From Rhizobium sp. GN54 (lineage in GTDB: Bacteria > Pseudomonadota > Alphaproteobacteria > Rhizobiales > Rhizobiaceae): a DNA stretch of 64,000 nt. The position numbers and the translations under genes were made by a program. Of the stretch, positions 37,137 to 46,945 are shown piece by piece; position 1 is the stretch's first letter, and each line of letters begins with the position of its first letter. Below the pieces are notes generated by a model. That model did not search any database and had not been told where the DNA came from. It saw only the letters and a list, made by a program, of their open reading frames with translations. The stretch lies in NCBI RefSeq assembly GCF_021026345.1, contig NZ_JAJNCZ010000001.1, positions 1,178,001 to 1,242,000 of the forward strand, written 5' to 3'.

Positions 37137-38897
37137 ATGAACCTCTTTACTGATTTCGAGAGCAGGATCAAAAACGTACTTGAGGAAATTGATGTCGTGC
37201 GTGAAAAGCGCGCTGATCTCGATTTCGGCCGAGTCGGGGTCGAACCGCCGCGCGACGCCAGCCATGGCGACGTGGCCACCAATGCCGCGATGGTGCTCGC
37301 CAAGCCGCTCGGCACCAATCCGCGCGCGCTGGCCGAACTGATCGTGGAGAAGCTGCGCCAGGATCCGGAAGTGGCCGAGGTCACCGTCGCCGGCCCCGGC
37401 TTCATCAACGTCCGCCTGTCGGTCGGATACTGGCAGAAGGTGCTGGCCGACATGATCCGCAAGGGTACCGATTTCGGCCGCAGCGCGATCGGGGCGGGGC
37501 GCAAGGTCAACGTCGAATACGTCTCCGCCAATCCCACCGGGCCGATGCATGTCGGCCATTGCCGCGGCGCCGTGGTCGGCGACGCGCTCGCCAACCTGCT
37601 GGCCTTCTCAGGTCATGAAGTGACCAAGGAATACTACATCAACGACGCTGGTTCGCAGGTGGACGTGCTCGCGCGCTCCGCCTTCCTGCGCTACCGCCAG
37701 GCGCTCGGCGAGAAGATCGGCGAGATCCCGCCCGGGCTCTATCCCGGCGACTATCTCGTCCCCGTCGGCGAGGCGCTCGCCGCCGAATACGGCTCGAGCC
37801 TGCGGATCATGCAGGAGCACCAGTGGCTGCCGATCGTCAAGGACAGGACCATCGACGCGATGATGGCGATGATCCGCGCCGATCTCGACGCGCTGAACGT
37901 CCACCACGACGTCTTCTTCTCTGAACGGTCGCTGCATGCCGGCAACGGGGCGCCGATCCGCACCGCGATCAATGACCTGACCTTCAAGGGCCACGTCTAC
38001 AAGGGCGTGCTGCCGCCGCCGAAGGGCCAGCTGCCGGAGGACTGGGAGGACCGCGAGCAGACCTTGTTCCGCTCCACCGAGGTCGGCGACGACATCGACC
38101 GGCCGCTGATCAAGTCGGACGGCAGCTATACCTATTTCGCCGCCGATGTCGCCTATTTCAAGGACAAGTTCGACCGCGGCTTCGACGAGATGATCTATAT
38201 CCTCGGTGCCGACCACGGCGGCTACGTCAAGCGGCTGGAGGCGGTCTGCCGGGCAATCTCCGAGGGCAACGCCAAGCTGACCGTGCTGCTCTGCCAGCTC
38301 GTCAAGCTGTTCCGCGACGGCGAGCCGGTGAAGATGTCGAAACGCTCGGGCGATTTCGTCACCCTGCGTGAGGTGGTCGACGAGGTCGGCCGCGATCCCG
38401 TCCGGTTCATGATGCTCTATCGCAAGAGCTCCGAGCCGCTCGACTTCGACTTCGCCAAGGTCACCGAGCAGTCGAAGGACAATCCGGTCTTCTACGTGCA
38501 ATATGCGCATGCGCGCTGCATGTCGGTCTTCCGGCAGGCGCGGGAAGCATTCCCGGGCCTCGACCTGAAGGATGTCAATCTTGCCGCTGCAGTCGAAGGC
38601 AGCATATCCGATCCGGCCGAACTGCAGTTGCTTGCCAAGCTTGCAGAGTATCCCCGGATCGTCGAGGCTGCAGCACTGGCGCACGAGCCCCACCGCATCG
38701 CTTTTTACCTGTACGATCTGGCCAGCGCCTTCCATGCGCATTGGAACAAAGGCAAGGATCAGCCGGACTTACGTTTTGTTAATGATAAAAACCGACAATT
38801 GAGTATAGCCAGACTCGGGCTGGTGTTTGCTGTTGCATCCGTTCTCAAGTCAGGCCTTGCCATTACAGGCACGGCCGCCCCGGACGAGATGCGATAG
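37137..38897 (+). CDS. argS: Arginyl-tRNA synthetase
   Basis: Charges tRNA-Arg with arginine, 586 residues. The N-terminal Add1 domain begins [19 protein letters not shown], which is why I take ATG 37137 rather than 37128. [21 protein letters not shown] is the HIGH motif and the [11 protein letters not shown] segment stands in for KMSKS. The C-terminal anticodon-binding domain ends [19 protein letters not shown]. Essential gene between dgt and the SPOR protein. Confidence 0.97.
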   Translation: MNLFTDFESRIKNVLEEIDVVREKRADLDFGRVGVEPPRDASHGDVATNAAMVLAKPLGTNPRALAELIVEKLRQDPEVAEVTVAGPGFINVRLSVGYWQKVLADMIRKGTDFGRSAIGAGRKVNVEYVSANPTGPMHVGHCRGAVVGDALANLLAFSGHEVTKEYYINDAGSQVDVLARSAFLRYRQALGEKIGEIPPGLYPGDYLVPVGEALAAEYGSSLRIMQEHQWLPIVKDRTIDAMMAMIRADLDALNVHHDVFFSERSLHAGNGAPIRTAINDLTFKGHVYKGVLPPPKGQLPEDWEDREQTLFRSTEVGDDIDRPLIKSDGSYTYFAADVAYFKDKFDRGFDEMIYILGADHGGYVKRLEAVCRAISEGNAKLTVLLCQLVKLFRDGEPVKMSKRSGDFVTLREVVDEVGRDPVRFMMLYRKSSEPLDFDFAKVTEQSKDNPVFYVQYAHARCMSVFRQAREAFPGLDLKDVNLAAAVEGSISDPAELQLLAKLAEYPRIVEAAALAHEPHRIAFYLYDLASAFHAHWNKGKDQPDLRFVNDKNRQLSIARLGLVFAVASVLKSGLAITGTAAPDEMR

Positions 38898-38958
38898 CGT
38901 CACCATTTGCCCACAATAAGCTGGCAAACGCGATTTTGAAGCTTGTGAGTGGAGCAGT

Positions 38959-41900
38959 ATGGCAGACAAGAATCTCGCGCGAAGCGGACCCGCCGATGCC
39001 GACCTTCTGTCGGATGATGATCCCTTGGCGGAACTCGCACGCATCGTCGGCTACGAGCCTCGCAACGTGCCCACGGCGGCCCGCCCGGTGCCGCCCGAGC
39101 CTCTCCAGGAACCCGTCTTCGACCTCGAGGGCGAACTTCTGCGCGAATTCGCGCTCTACGACGCCCCGGCACTCGATCCGGCCGGCGAGTTCGAAGGTGC
39201 GCCCGAACCGCTCGCGGAGCCCATGTCTTTCGACCGGGGCGAAACGCTCGAAGAGACCTTCGGCGAGGTGCCTCCCGCCGTCGAGGCGGTCGAGGCCTAT
39301 TCGCCCGGGATGGTCGAGCCTGCCTATGTCGCGCCGTCCTACGAGGAAGAGGTTGCATCACCCCAGGCGGAGCAGCCCGCATCGGACGCCGTATCCGACT
39401 GGCAGGATGAGCACGCATCTGCCGAAGCCGCACTAGCCGAACCCGCATTTGCCGAACCCCCGGCGGACGTGGCGCCTGTATCCGATTGGGACGCCCAGCC
39501 GGCCTATGAAGGCGAGCAGGCAGGGTCCGCGGTCGAGCCTGCCGGCGAAGACCTGGAGGACGAATACCCGCAGGCCGTCGCCTACGAGGCGCCGCAGGTC
39601 GAGGTGCCCGTGGTTCACGCTGCGGCGGAACATGACGATGCCCCCGCAGCCCCGACGTTCCTCGGCCTGCAGCCGGCGGACTATCCGGCAACCTTCGAGG
39701 AGCCGGTCGGGCTCGATCTGGATCAGGAACTCGAGCTTTCGCTGGGCGAGGCCCTTGTCGAGCGTTCCGAGCCTTCCGAGCCTCTGCTCGTCGCGCCGCA
39801 GGACGACGCAGCCCCGGCCCATGCGTGGCCGATGGAAGAGAGCCACGCCCGTCACGAAACCCACGCCTACGATCCGGCCGCGGCAGGCTATGCCATCGTC
39901 GATAGCGGCGACGCCCATGCCGGTCTGGTGCAGGAGACGTTCGTCGAGACCCTGCCGTCCGTAGCATCGCATGCGGAAGCCACATTTGCGGCCGCGCCGA
40001 CCTATGCCGATCCGGTTCCGGTGACGCCCGCCCTCGGCGAGGGCGCCCATTTCGAAGCGGAGGAACTGCCGGTCGAGATCGGCTCGGTCGATTTCGTCCC
40101 GGACTGGATCGCCGACCCGCATGCCGATGCAGCGCTCGCCGCTGCCGAGGAGTCCCTGTCTCCACATGCCGAGGACGCGGCGGTCTTCGAGCCCCCGCAT
40201 CCCTACGAGGTCGCCCCGCCGGCGCGGGCCGCAGACGGCTTCGACCTGGACGAACTCCTGGCCGAAGTCGAGCGCTTCCCCGTTCCAGAAAGCCGCCCGC
40301 CGCTCCCGGCGCCGTTGGAATCTTCCCTCGCTGGCCCACTGGAACCGTCTCCGGAAGCCGCGCAGGAGGCACCGCGCCCGCGTCCGGGCATGCTCGAGGG
40401 CTTCTCGAACGTCAAGTTCGGCCGTGCGACCCCGGTAGCGGCGGCTCGCCCGCCCGTTTCTGCGCCCGAGCCCGCCGCGCTCCCCGAGACGGCATTCGAA
40501 GAGACGTCCTTCGAAACCGCCTTCGTCGAGCCCGCGGCGGCCGAACCGTTTGCCGTCGAGCCGACCGTTGACGTCGCCGTTCCCGCCATGGTCGAGGCGG
40601 ACTTCGTCGCTCCCGCAGCCGAACCGTTCCCGTCCGTCGCACCGGCGGTCGAGAGCGAGGCTTCGGATATCGATGACGCGTTTGCGAATTTCGAACTCGA
40701 CCTGTCGGACATCGAATTCGATCTGGACGCATCGGAACTGATGCCGTCCGCACCCGTCGAGCCGCCGTCCGCGCCGGCAGTCGCCGCCATGGCGGCGGCA
40801 ACGGTGGCGCCCGCGGCACCGCCGGCGACGCCCATAGAGGTCGAGCGGGCCGTACCGGCATCGGCAACCATTGCCCCGACGCCCGTAGCGCCGGCTCCCG
40901 TCGCCGCCGTGCCGCCTCGTGTCGTGGCCCCGGTCGCAGTCGTTCCCCCCGCCGCCCCGCAGGTCGAACAAGCATTTGCGCGCACTGTCGAGCCGGTTCG
41001 CGAGCCGGAGCAGGCGCCGGTGGATTTCGTCCTGCCCTTCGATCCGTCGCTGATCGCCGACACCGATGTCAGCGTCGCGCAGGTCGGCGAACTCGACGTG
41101 CCGCATCTTCCGGCGGTCGACAGGGAAAAGCCGCCGGTCCATCAACCGGAATACGATCTCGACATCGATGCCGAGATGGCCAATCTGTTCGGCGACCCTG
41201 CGCCCGCGCCGGCGCCCAGCCGCGCCGCGGAAGCTGCCGTCGCCGCCAACGTGGTACAGTTCAAGCCCGCGACGGGCGATGCGGAGGCGTTCGACAAGGC
41301 GCTCGAGGAAGACCTGCGGCGTTCGCTGTCGCAACCCGAGCGCCACGCCATCCCGCTCGACGCCCAGCAGGCCGATGACGACGACTATGTCGGTGACGGC
41401 TATGACGAACCGGCCCGCCGAGGGCGCGGCCTGATGCTCGCCGCGGCCGCCGCAACCGTTGTCGTTCTCGGCGGCGCCGGCGTCTACGCGTTCCTGGCCG
41501 GCACCGGCGCGGTCGGCACCGGCTCGGGAGAGCCGCGCGTCATCGCCGCCGACAAGACACCGGTCAAGATCGTTCCGGAAGAGCGCGGCGGCAAGAGCGT
41601 CCCCAACCAGGACAAGGCCGTCTACGACCGCGTCGCCGGCAAGTCCGACAGCGGCCCGCAGCAGGAGCAACTCGTCACCTCGACCGAGGAGCCCGTCGAT
41701 GTCGTCCAGCGCACGCTGACGCCGGAATCGCTGCCTTATGATGGTCCGGTCGAGGACGATGCGACAGCACCGGCCGAAAATGCCGCTGGCGACGACGAAC
41801 GGCTTCTGCCGGGCGTGGACGACCAGGCGGCGGCGCAGGACGCAGGCGAGGGCAACAGCCCGGTCGTCTCGCCGCGCAAGGTCAGGACGATGATCGTCAA

Positions 41901-42633
41901 GCCGGATGGGACGCTGGTCGCTCGCGAAGAACCGGCAGCGCCCGCGGAGACCACCGGACCTGCGCTCGCGGAAGCCACCCAGCCGGCTGCATCCGCCGAG
42001 GCCGGCCTGCGGGCCGAGCCGTCGAACGGCGCTCCCTTGCCGAATGGCGACGAACGGGCTCTGCAGGAACTCGCCGGTGCAGCCGTCGAGGAGACGGCAC
42101 CGGTGCGGACGGTGACGACCACGCCGGTCGCCGCCACGAGTGTCGCCGCAACCGGTATCACCGCTCCCGATGCTGCCGCAGCACCTGTGCCCCAGGGCGA
42201 GGTGATGGCCGGCGCGCCGGTACCCGTCTCGCGACCGGCCGAACAGCCCGTCGATGTGGTCGGCACCGTATCCGAGCGCGGCCGCGTGACCGGGACGGCC
42301 CCGACCGAGACGGCGGCGCTTGCATCCGAACCGGCGGCGCAGCCCGCAGCCGCAGCGCCGGAACAGGCACAGCCGGCAGCGGCCAATCCGGGCGGCTACG
42401 TGATCCAGATCGCGTCGCTTCCCTCCGAGGCTGAGGCCCAGACCTCCTACAACAACCTGTCGTCGCGCTTCGGCAGCGTCATCGGCGGCCGCGGTGTCGA
42501 CATCAAGCGCGCCGAGATCGCCAACAAGGGCACCTACTACCGCGTCCGCATTCCGGCCGGCTCGCGCGAGGAGGCCAACGCCCTTTGCGCCAAGTACAAG
42601 GCCGCAGGCGGCAGCTGCCTCGTCACCCGCTGA
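38959..42633 (+). CDS. Giant SPOR-domain membrane protein
   Basis: Predicted division-site protein of 1224 residues. Residues 1-820 are a very long cytoplasmic region rich in Glu, Pro and Ala, almost certainly disordered. One membrane helix lies at about 824-848 (GLMLAAAAATVVVLGGAGVY). A periplasmic Pro/Ala/Glu linker of about 290 residues follows, and the SPOR domain is at 1145-1224 (GGYVIQIASLPSEAEAQTSY to the end), which binds denuded peptidoglycan at the septum. Homologues sit between argS and nagZ in rhizobia. A single ATG near GGAGCAG is used. Confidence 0.88.
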   Translation: MADKNLARSGPADADLLSDDDPLAELARIVGYEPRNVPTAARPVPPEPLQEPVFDLEGELLREFALYDAPALDPAGEFEGAPEPLAEPMSFDRGETLEETFGEVPPAVEAVEAYSPGMVEPAYVAPSYEEEVASPQAEQPASDAVSDWQDEHASAEAALAEPAFAEPPADVAPVSDWDAQPAYEGEQAGSAVEPAGEDLEDEYPQAVAYEAPQVEVPVVHAAAEHDDAPAAPTFLGLQPADYPATFEEPVGLDLDQELELSLGEALVERSEPSEPLLVAPQDDAAPAHAWPMEESHARHETHAYDPAAAGYAIVDSGDAHAGLVQETFVETLPSVASHAEATFAAAPTYADPVPVTPALGEGAHFEAEELPVEIGSVDFVPDWIADPHADAALAAAEESLSPHAEDAAVFEPPHPYEVAPPARAADGFDLDELLAEVERFPVPESRPPLPAPLESSLAGPLEPSPEAAQEAPRPRPGMLEGFSNVKFGRATPVAAARPPVSAPEPAALPETAFEETSFETAFVEPAAAEPFAVEPTVDVAVPAMVEADFVAPAAEPFPSVAPAVESEASDIDDAFANFELDLSDIEFDLDASELMPSAPVEPPSAPAVAAMAAATVAPAAPPATPIEVERAVPASATIAPTPVAPAPVAAVPPRVVAPVAVVPPAAPQVEQAFARTVEPVREPEQAPVDFVLPFDPSLIADTDVSVAQVGELDVPHLPAVDREKPPVHQPEYDLDIDAEMANLFGDPAPAPAPSRAAEAAVAANVVQFKPATGDAEAFDKALEEDLRRSLSQPERHAIPLDAQQADDDDYVGDGYDEPARRGRGLMLAAAAATVVVLGGAGVYAFLAGTGAVGTGSGEPRVIAADKTPVKIVPEERGGKSVPNQDKAVYDRVAGKSDSGPQQEQLVTSTEEPVDVVQRTLTPESLPYDGPVEDDATAPAENAAGDDERLLPGVDDQAAAQDAGEGNSPVVSPRKVRTMIVKPDGTLVAREEPAAPAETTGPALAEATQPAASAEAGLRAEPSNGAPLPNGDERALQELAGAAVEETAPVRTVTTTPVAATSVAATGITAPDAAAAPVPQGEVMAGAPVPVSRPAEQPVDVVGTVSERGRVTGTAPTETAALASEPAAQPAAAAPEQAQPAAANPGGYVIQIASLPSEAEAQTSYNNLSSRFGSVIGGRGVDIKRAEIANKGTYYRVRIPAGSREEANALCAKYKAAGGSCLVTR

Positions 42634-42658
42634 GGAACGAGGAACGCGAAAATGGAAC

Positions 42659-42692
42659 AATGGCGCGTCCCTGACGCGCCATTTTCGTCTTA
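42659..42692 (+). terminator. Rho-independent terminator after the SPOR gene
   Basis: AATGGCGCGTC-CCT-GACGCGCCATT, a perfect 11-bp stem, followed by TTCGTCTT. It separates the SPOR gene from nagZ. Confidence 0.85.
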
Positions 42693-42774
42693 TGGCTGCG
42701 GCTGCGATGCTTTCCTGTGAAAGAAGTCGCCCGGCGCTCTCGCCTTTCGCGGCACACGGCTTATGATTCGGTCC

Positions 42775-43794
42775 ATGAGCGAATCGAAATCCTTCATTTC
42801 CGGCTGCAAGGGCCTTGTCCTCACCGATGACGAAAAGGCCTTCTTCCGGGACGAGCGCCCCTGGGGCTTCATCCTGTTCGGCCGCAACATCGGCGAGCCG
42901 TCGCAGGTGGCCGAACTTACGGCGGCGCTGCGCGAGACGGTCGGCGGCGATCCGGCGATCCCCGTCCTCATCGACCAGGAGGGCGGGCGGGTGCAGCGGA
43001 TCAGGCCGCCGCATGTGCCGCAATATCCGAACGCCGCAGCGCTTGGCGCCATCTATCGGCAGGACGAGGACAAGGGGCTGCGCGCGGCCTGGCTGATGTC
43101 GCGGCTGTTCGCCTTCGATCTTTCCCGCCTCGGCGTCAACGTCGATTGCCTGCCGGTTCTCGACGTCGCCGTCCCGGGCGTGCACGACGTGATCGGCAAC
43201 CGCGCCTACGGGCAGGAGCCGCAGATCGTCTCCGTCATGGGCAAGGCCGCCGCCGAAGGCCTGAAGGCCGGCGGCCTGCTGCCGGTGATGAAGCACATGC
43301 CCGGGCACGGCCGCACGATGGTGGATTCCCACCATGACCTGCCGGTGGTCCACGCGCCGCTGGAGCAGTTGCAGGCGATCGACTTCGTGCCCTTCCGCCA
43401 CCTGCGCGACGAACTGATGGGCATGTCGGCCCATATCGTCTTCACCGAACTGGACGCCGGCAATCCCGCCACCACCTCGCCGAAGGTCGTCCGCGAGATC
43501 ATCCGCGGCCACATCGGCTTCGACGGGCTTCTGATGTCGGACGACGTCTCGATGAACGCCCTGAAAGGCGATATTGCAACCCGTGCGCGCGGGATCATTG
43601 CCGCCGGCCTCGATTTGGTGTTGCATTGCCATGGGAACATGGAGGAAATGATCGCGGTTGCCGAAAACGTGCCACCGCTGGTAGGAGAAAGCCGGCGGCG
43701 CGCGGATGCGGTGAAAACCGGGTTTCCTGAGGCCGACGGGGCGGACGAGCAGGCCCTGCGGGAAGAATTCAATGCGCTGATCGCGGTCGCCTGA
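42775..43794 (+). CDS. nagZ: Beta-N-acetylhexosaminidase, peptidoglycan recycling
   Basis: Cytoplasmic family 3 glycoside hydrolase that removes GlcNAc from anhydro-muropeptides. Motifs: LIDQEGGRVQRI near the N-terminus, KHMPGHGRT with DSHHDLPVV (catalytic Asp-His dyad region), and DGLLMSDDVSMNAL. 339 residues from ATG 42775 (MSESKSFISGCKGLVL), preferred over 42763 by likeness to other rhizobial starts. Followed by scpA. Confidence 0.94.
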   Translation: MSESKSFISGCKGLVLTDDEKAFFRDERPWGFILFGRNIGEPSQVAELTAALRETVGGDPAIPVLIDQEGGRVQRIRPPHVPQYPNAAALGAIYRQDEDKGLRAAWLMSRLFAFDLSRLGVNVDCLPVLDVAVPGVHDVIGNRAYGQEPQIVSVMGKAAAEGLKAGGLLPVMKHMPGHGRTMVDSHHDLPVVHAPLEQLQAIDFVPFRHLRDELMGMSAHIVFTELDAGNPATTSPKVVREIIRGHIGFDGLLMSDDVSMNALKGDIATRARGIIAAGLDLVLHCHGNMEEMIAVAENVPPLVGESRRRADAVKTGFPEADGADEQALREEFNALIAVA

Positions 43795-43830
43795 GGATAT
43801 CTCGCGCCGCATCGGCAAGCCGCTCTTGGA

Positions 43831-44709
43831 GTGCAGGTGTACGGATCGAGGTTCAAGCCGCAGAAGACGGACGCATCGGACGCGGCGCCGATGGAGGAGC
43901 TGTGGCAGGACGATCGCGACCGCGGGCTGCATGAGGAAGGCCTCGTCGTCGACATTGCCGGCTTCGAAGGCCCGCTCGACCTGCTCCTGCATCTGGCCCG
44001 CACCCAGAAGGTCGATCTGTCCCGCATCTCGGTTCTGGCGCTGGTCGAGCAGTATCTGGCCTTCATCGAGCGCGCCCGGCAGATCCGCATCGAGCTTGCG
44101 GCCGACTATCTGGTCATGGCCGCCTGGCTCGCCTACCTGAAGTCGCGGCTGCTCATTCCCCGGCAGCCGAAGGATGACGGGCCGACTGGCGAGGAGATGG
44201 CGGCGACGCTGGCCTTCCGGCTGAAGCGGCTGGAGGCGATGCGGGATGCGGCGACGCGGCTTGTCAACCGCAACCGCCTGGGCCGCGATTTCTTCGCCCG
44301 CGGCGCCCCCGAGCATATCCCGACCCACAGGCGCTCCGCCTTCGATGCCTCGCTCTACGATCTGTTGAGCGCCTATGCGTCGCTGCGCCAGCGTCACGCC
44401 ATCACCCAGGTGACGATCGAGAAGCGCACCGTCTGGTCGCTCGCCGATGCACGCGAGATCCTGCACCGGCTGATGGGCGAGGTCGAGGAATGGACGGCGC
44501 TGGATCACTTTCTGCTGCGCTACCTGACCGAACCCTCCGAGCGCAGGACGGCGATGGCGAGCGCTTTCGCCGCCACGCTGGAAATGGTGCGCGAGGGGCA
44601 ACTGGAGATCCGGCAGGAGGGTGTGTTCCAGCCGATCTACCTGCGCCGCGGCGCGCCGGCCCGGCCGGGCGGCCAGCGGGAAGAGCAGGGGGTTGACGAC
44701 CATGTCTGA
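43831..44709 (+). CDS. scpA: Segregation and condensation protein A
   Basis: Kleisin subunit bridging the SMC heads in chromosome condensation. The conserved N-terminal domain GFEGPLDLLLHLARTQKVDL and ADYLVMAAWLAYLKSRLL are clear; the C-terminal winged helix contains FAATLEMVREGQLEIRQEGVF. The GTG at 43831 gives 292 residues; ATG 43891 (MEELWQDDRD) gives 272 and is an equally possible start, neither having a strong ribosome site. The end overlaps scpB by 8 bases. Confidence 0.94.
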   Translation: MQVYGSRFKPQKTDASDAAPMEELWQDDRDRGLHEEGLVVDIAGFEGPLDLLLHLARTQKVDLSRISVLALVEQYLAFIERARQIRIELAADYLVMAAWLAYLKSRLLIPRQPKDDGPTGEEMAATLAFRLKRLEAMRDAATRLVNRNRLGRDFFARGAPEHIPTHRRSAFDASLYDLLSAYASLRQRHAITQVTIEKRTVWSLADAREILHRLMGEVEEWTALDHFLLRYLTEPSERRTAMASAFAATLEMVREGQLEIRQEGVFQPIYLRRGAPARPGGQREEQGVDDHV

Positions 44710-45436
44710 GGTCGACGGGCCGCAGGATGATGCCGCAGGGGGGGCGGACGCCGCCAGCGAGGCCGCGACCGTCGTCGACCCTCGCCGGCTGCACGAGGCG
44801 GCGCGGATCGCCGAGGCGCTGGTCTTCGCCTCCGCCGGCCCCGTTCCCGAAGCCTATATCGCCGACCGCCTGCCGGCGGGCGTCGATGTCGGCCATGTCA
44901 TGCGCCAATTGAAGGCGCTCTATGCCGGCCGCGGCGTCAACCTCGTCCAGGTCGCCGATCATTGGGCGTTCCGCACCGCGCCGGACCTGTCCTTCGTCGT
45001 CCGCAGCGACGAGGGGGAGGTGCGCAAGCTCTCGCGCGCGGCGCTCGAGGTGCTGTCGATCATCGCCTACCACCAGCCGGTGACGCGGGCGGAGATCGAG
45101 GACATCCGCGGCGTGCAGACCTCGAAGGGCACGCTGGACGTGCTGCTCGAGGCGGGCTGGGTGCGGTTCCGCGGCCGCCGGCGCACCCCGGGCCGGCCGG
45201 TGACCTTCGGCACGACGAAGGATTTCCTCGACCATTTCGGCCTGGAGGAACTGCGCGACCTGCCGGGGCTGGAGGAGTTGAAGGGGGCAGGGCTGCTCTC
45301 CGGCCGCATCCCGTCCAATTTCCAGATCCCCCTGCCGATCGGCGAGGAAGAACTCGCCGACGACGAGGATCCGATCACGCAGATGGACCTCGAGGAACTC
45401 GGCCTCTTGACACCGGGCGGAAAAGAAGACGAATAG
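44702..45436 (+). CDS. scpB: Segregation and condensation protein B
   Basis: Winged-helix partner of ScpA in the SMC complex, 244 residues. Motifs RIAEALVFASAGPVPEAYI, LSRAALEVLSIIAYHQPVTR, EIEDIRGVQTSKGTLDVLLE and FGTTKDFLDHFGLEELRDLP are characteristic. The start at 44702 overlaps the scpA end; the frame upstream of it is a shadow of scpA. The C-terminus is extended and acidic. Confidence 0.95.
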   Translation: MSEVDGPQDDAAGGADAASEAATVVDPRRLHEAARIAEALVFASAGPVPEAYIADRLPAGVDVGHVMRQLKALYAGRGVNLVQVADHWAFRTAPDLSFVVRSDEGEVRKLSRAALEVLSIIAYHQPVTRAEIEDIRGVQTSKGTLDVLLEAGWVRFRGRRRTPGRPVTFGTTKDFLDHFGLEELRDLPGLEELKGAGLLSGRIPSNFQIPLPIGEEELADDEDPITQMDLEELGLLTPGGKEDE

Positions 45437-45552
45437 CGGAAGCTTATCGTCGCCTTGAATTGCCGCGCCCTGAACTGCCGCCGCTCTTCACGGCGTGTCG
45501 GCAGAAGCGCCGGGCAGCATGTGCCGGGGGCGAACTCGGGGATTGGCAGGGA

Positions 45553-46656
45553 ATGGCTTCGGATTCGTCGAATCTGAACGGGATCGAGGCGCTGGCTGCG
45601 TCCGCGGTGACCTTCGCGGCAAAGCTCTCCTTCGAGGACATCCATCACAGCTATCACGGCAAGGAGACGATCCGCGGCATTTCCATGTCGGCCCAGCCCG
45701 GCGAGGTTCTCTGCCTGCTCGGGCCGTCCGGTTCCGGCAAGACGACGCTTCTGCGCATCGCCGCCGGCATCGAGGCGCAGGCCGGCGGCCGCGTGCTCCT
45801 GAACGACCGGGAGATCGCCGGGCCGAAGGTGTTCCTCCCGCCCGAGCGGCGCGGCGTCGGCCTGATGTTCCAGGATTTCGCGCTCTTTCCCCATATGTCC
45901 GTGCTCGACAACGTCCGCTTCGGCCTGACGGCGATCCCGAAGGCCGAGGCGATCGCCGAGGCGCATCTGGCCCTGGAGCGCGTGGGCCTTTCGCACTATG
46001 CCGAGAAATTCCCGCATGCGCTGTCCGGCGGCGAGCAGCAGCGCGTGGCCCTTGCCCGGGCGCTGGCACCGCGCCCGGCGGTGCTGTTGATGGACGAGCC
46101 GTTCTCCGGCCTGGATTCGCGGCTGAAGGATTCCATCCGCGCCGATACGCTGGCGATCCTGCGTCATAGCCGCGCAACCGCCATCGTCGTCACCCATGAC
46201 GCCGAGGAGGCGATGCGGATGGGCGATCGCATCGCACTTTTGCGTGATGGCCGGCTGGTGCAGGTGGGCACCGCCGAGGAACTCTACCTGCGACCGGCCG
46301 ATCTCTTCGCCGCCGGCTTCTTCTCCGAGATCAACGTCTTTCCCGGCCATGTGCTGTCGGGACGGGTGGAGACGCCGCTCGGAAACGTTCCGGCCGGACA
46401 CCTGGCAGACGGCGCAAGGGTGCGGATTGCCGTGCGTTTGTCCGGTATCGCCGTCTCCGCGACGGCGGGATCGATCCCCGCCCGGGTCCTGTCGCGGCGT
46501 TTTCTTGGCGTCGTCGAATTGCTGGAACTCGCCGTGCCGGGAACCGACCAGCCCGTGCGTGCACGAATCAGGGCCGGGCAACTTCCCGGTGGATTGCGCG
46601 ATGTCACGGTTTCGGCTAACGAGCGCGACATACTAGTGTTTGAAAAAGGCGCCTGA
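45553..46656 (+). CDS. Orphan ABC transporter ATPase, FbpC/PotA-like
   Basis: ATP-binding protein of 367 residues. Walker A GPSGSGKTT, Q-loop LMFQDFALFPHM, signature ALSGGEQQR, Walker B VLLMDEPFSGLD and switch VTHDAEEA are intact. A C-terminal TOBE-like domain follows (about 260-367), as in iron(III), spermidine and sugar importers. No permease or binding protein is adjacent: it stands alone between scpB and tatA. The ATG at 45553 is chosen because the sequence before it is not protein-like. The substrate is unknown; the ATPase may serve a transporter encoded elsewhere. Confidence 0.88.
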   Translation: MASDSSNLNGIEALAASAVTFAAKLSFEDIHHSYHGKETIRGISMSAQPGEVLCLLGPSGSGKTTLLRIAAGIEAQAGGRVLLNDREIAGPKVFLPPERRGVGLMFQDFALFPHMSVLDNVRFGLTAIPKAEAIAEAHLALERVGLSHYAEKFPHALSGGEQQRVALARALAPRPAVLLMDEPFSGLDSRLKDSIRADTLAILRHSRATAIVVTHDAEEAMRMGDRIALLRDGRLVQVGTAEELYLRPADLFAAGFFSEINVFPGHVLSGRVETPLGNVPAGHLADGARVRIAVRLSGIAVSATAGSIPARVLSRRFLGVVELLELAVPGTDQPVRARIRAGQLPGGLRDVTVSANERDILVFEKGA

Positions 46657-46699
46657 ACGTCTTACATCGGGTACGAAATCCTAGAGGGAGTAAAGTCAC

Positions 46700-46897
46700 A
46701 TGGGTTCATTCAGCATCTGGCATTGGCTGATCGTTCTGGCAGTGGTGCTGCTGCTGTTTGGCCGCGGCAAGATTCCGGAACTGATGGGCGATGTCGCAAA
46801 GGGCATCAAGAACTTCAAGAAGGGCATGTCCGACGACGAGGCCGCTGCGGCTGACCAGTCGAAGACTGTCGAGCACAAGGCTGACGAGACCAAGTGA
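46700..46897 (+). CDS. tatA: Twin-arginine translocase subunit TatA
   Basis: Pore-forming subunit for export of folded proteins. 65 residues: a membrane helix ([16 protein letters not shown]), the [17 protein letters not shown] hinge with amphipathic helix, and a short acidic tail. GAGGGAG precedes the ATG. First of tatABC. Confidence 0.96.
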   Translation: MGSFSIWHWLIVLAVVLLLFGRGKIPELMGDVAKGIKNFKKGMSDDEAAAADQSKTVEHKADETK

Positions 46898-46945
46898 TCG
46901 GTCGGGACGCGGCACACGGTCGCGATCCCTCAAGGACATTGCCTA

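Noticed and set aside
39433-44703. A 1756-codon open frame on the minus strand across the SPOR, nagZ and scpA genes
   Set aside because: It is the antisense of strongly supported genes. In GC-rich DNA the complement of Pro/Ala/Glu codons rarely gives stops. The product is low-complexity with no domain, and it spans several unrelated genes.
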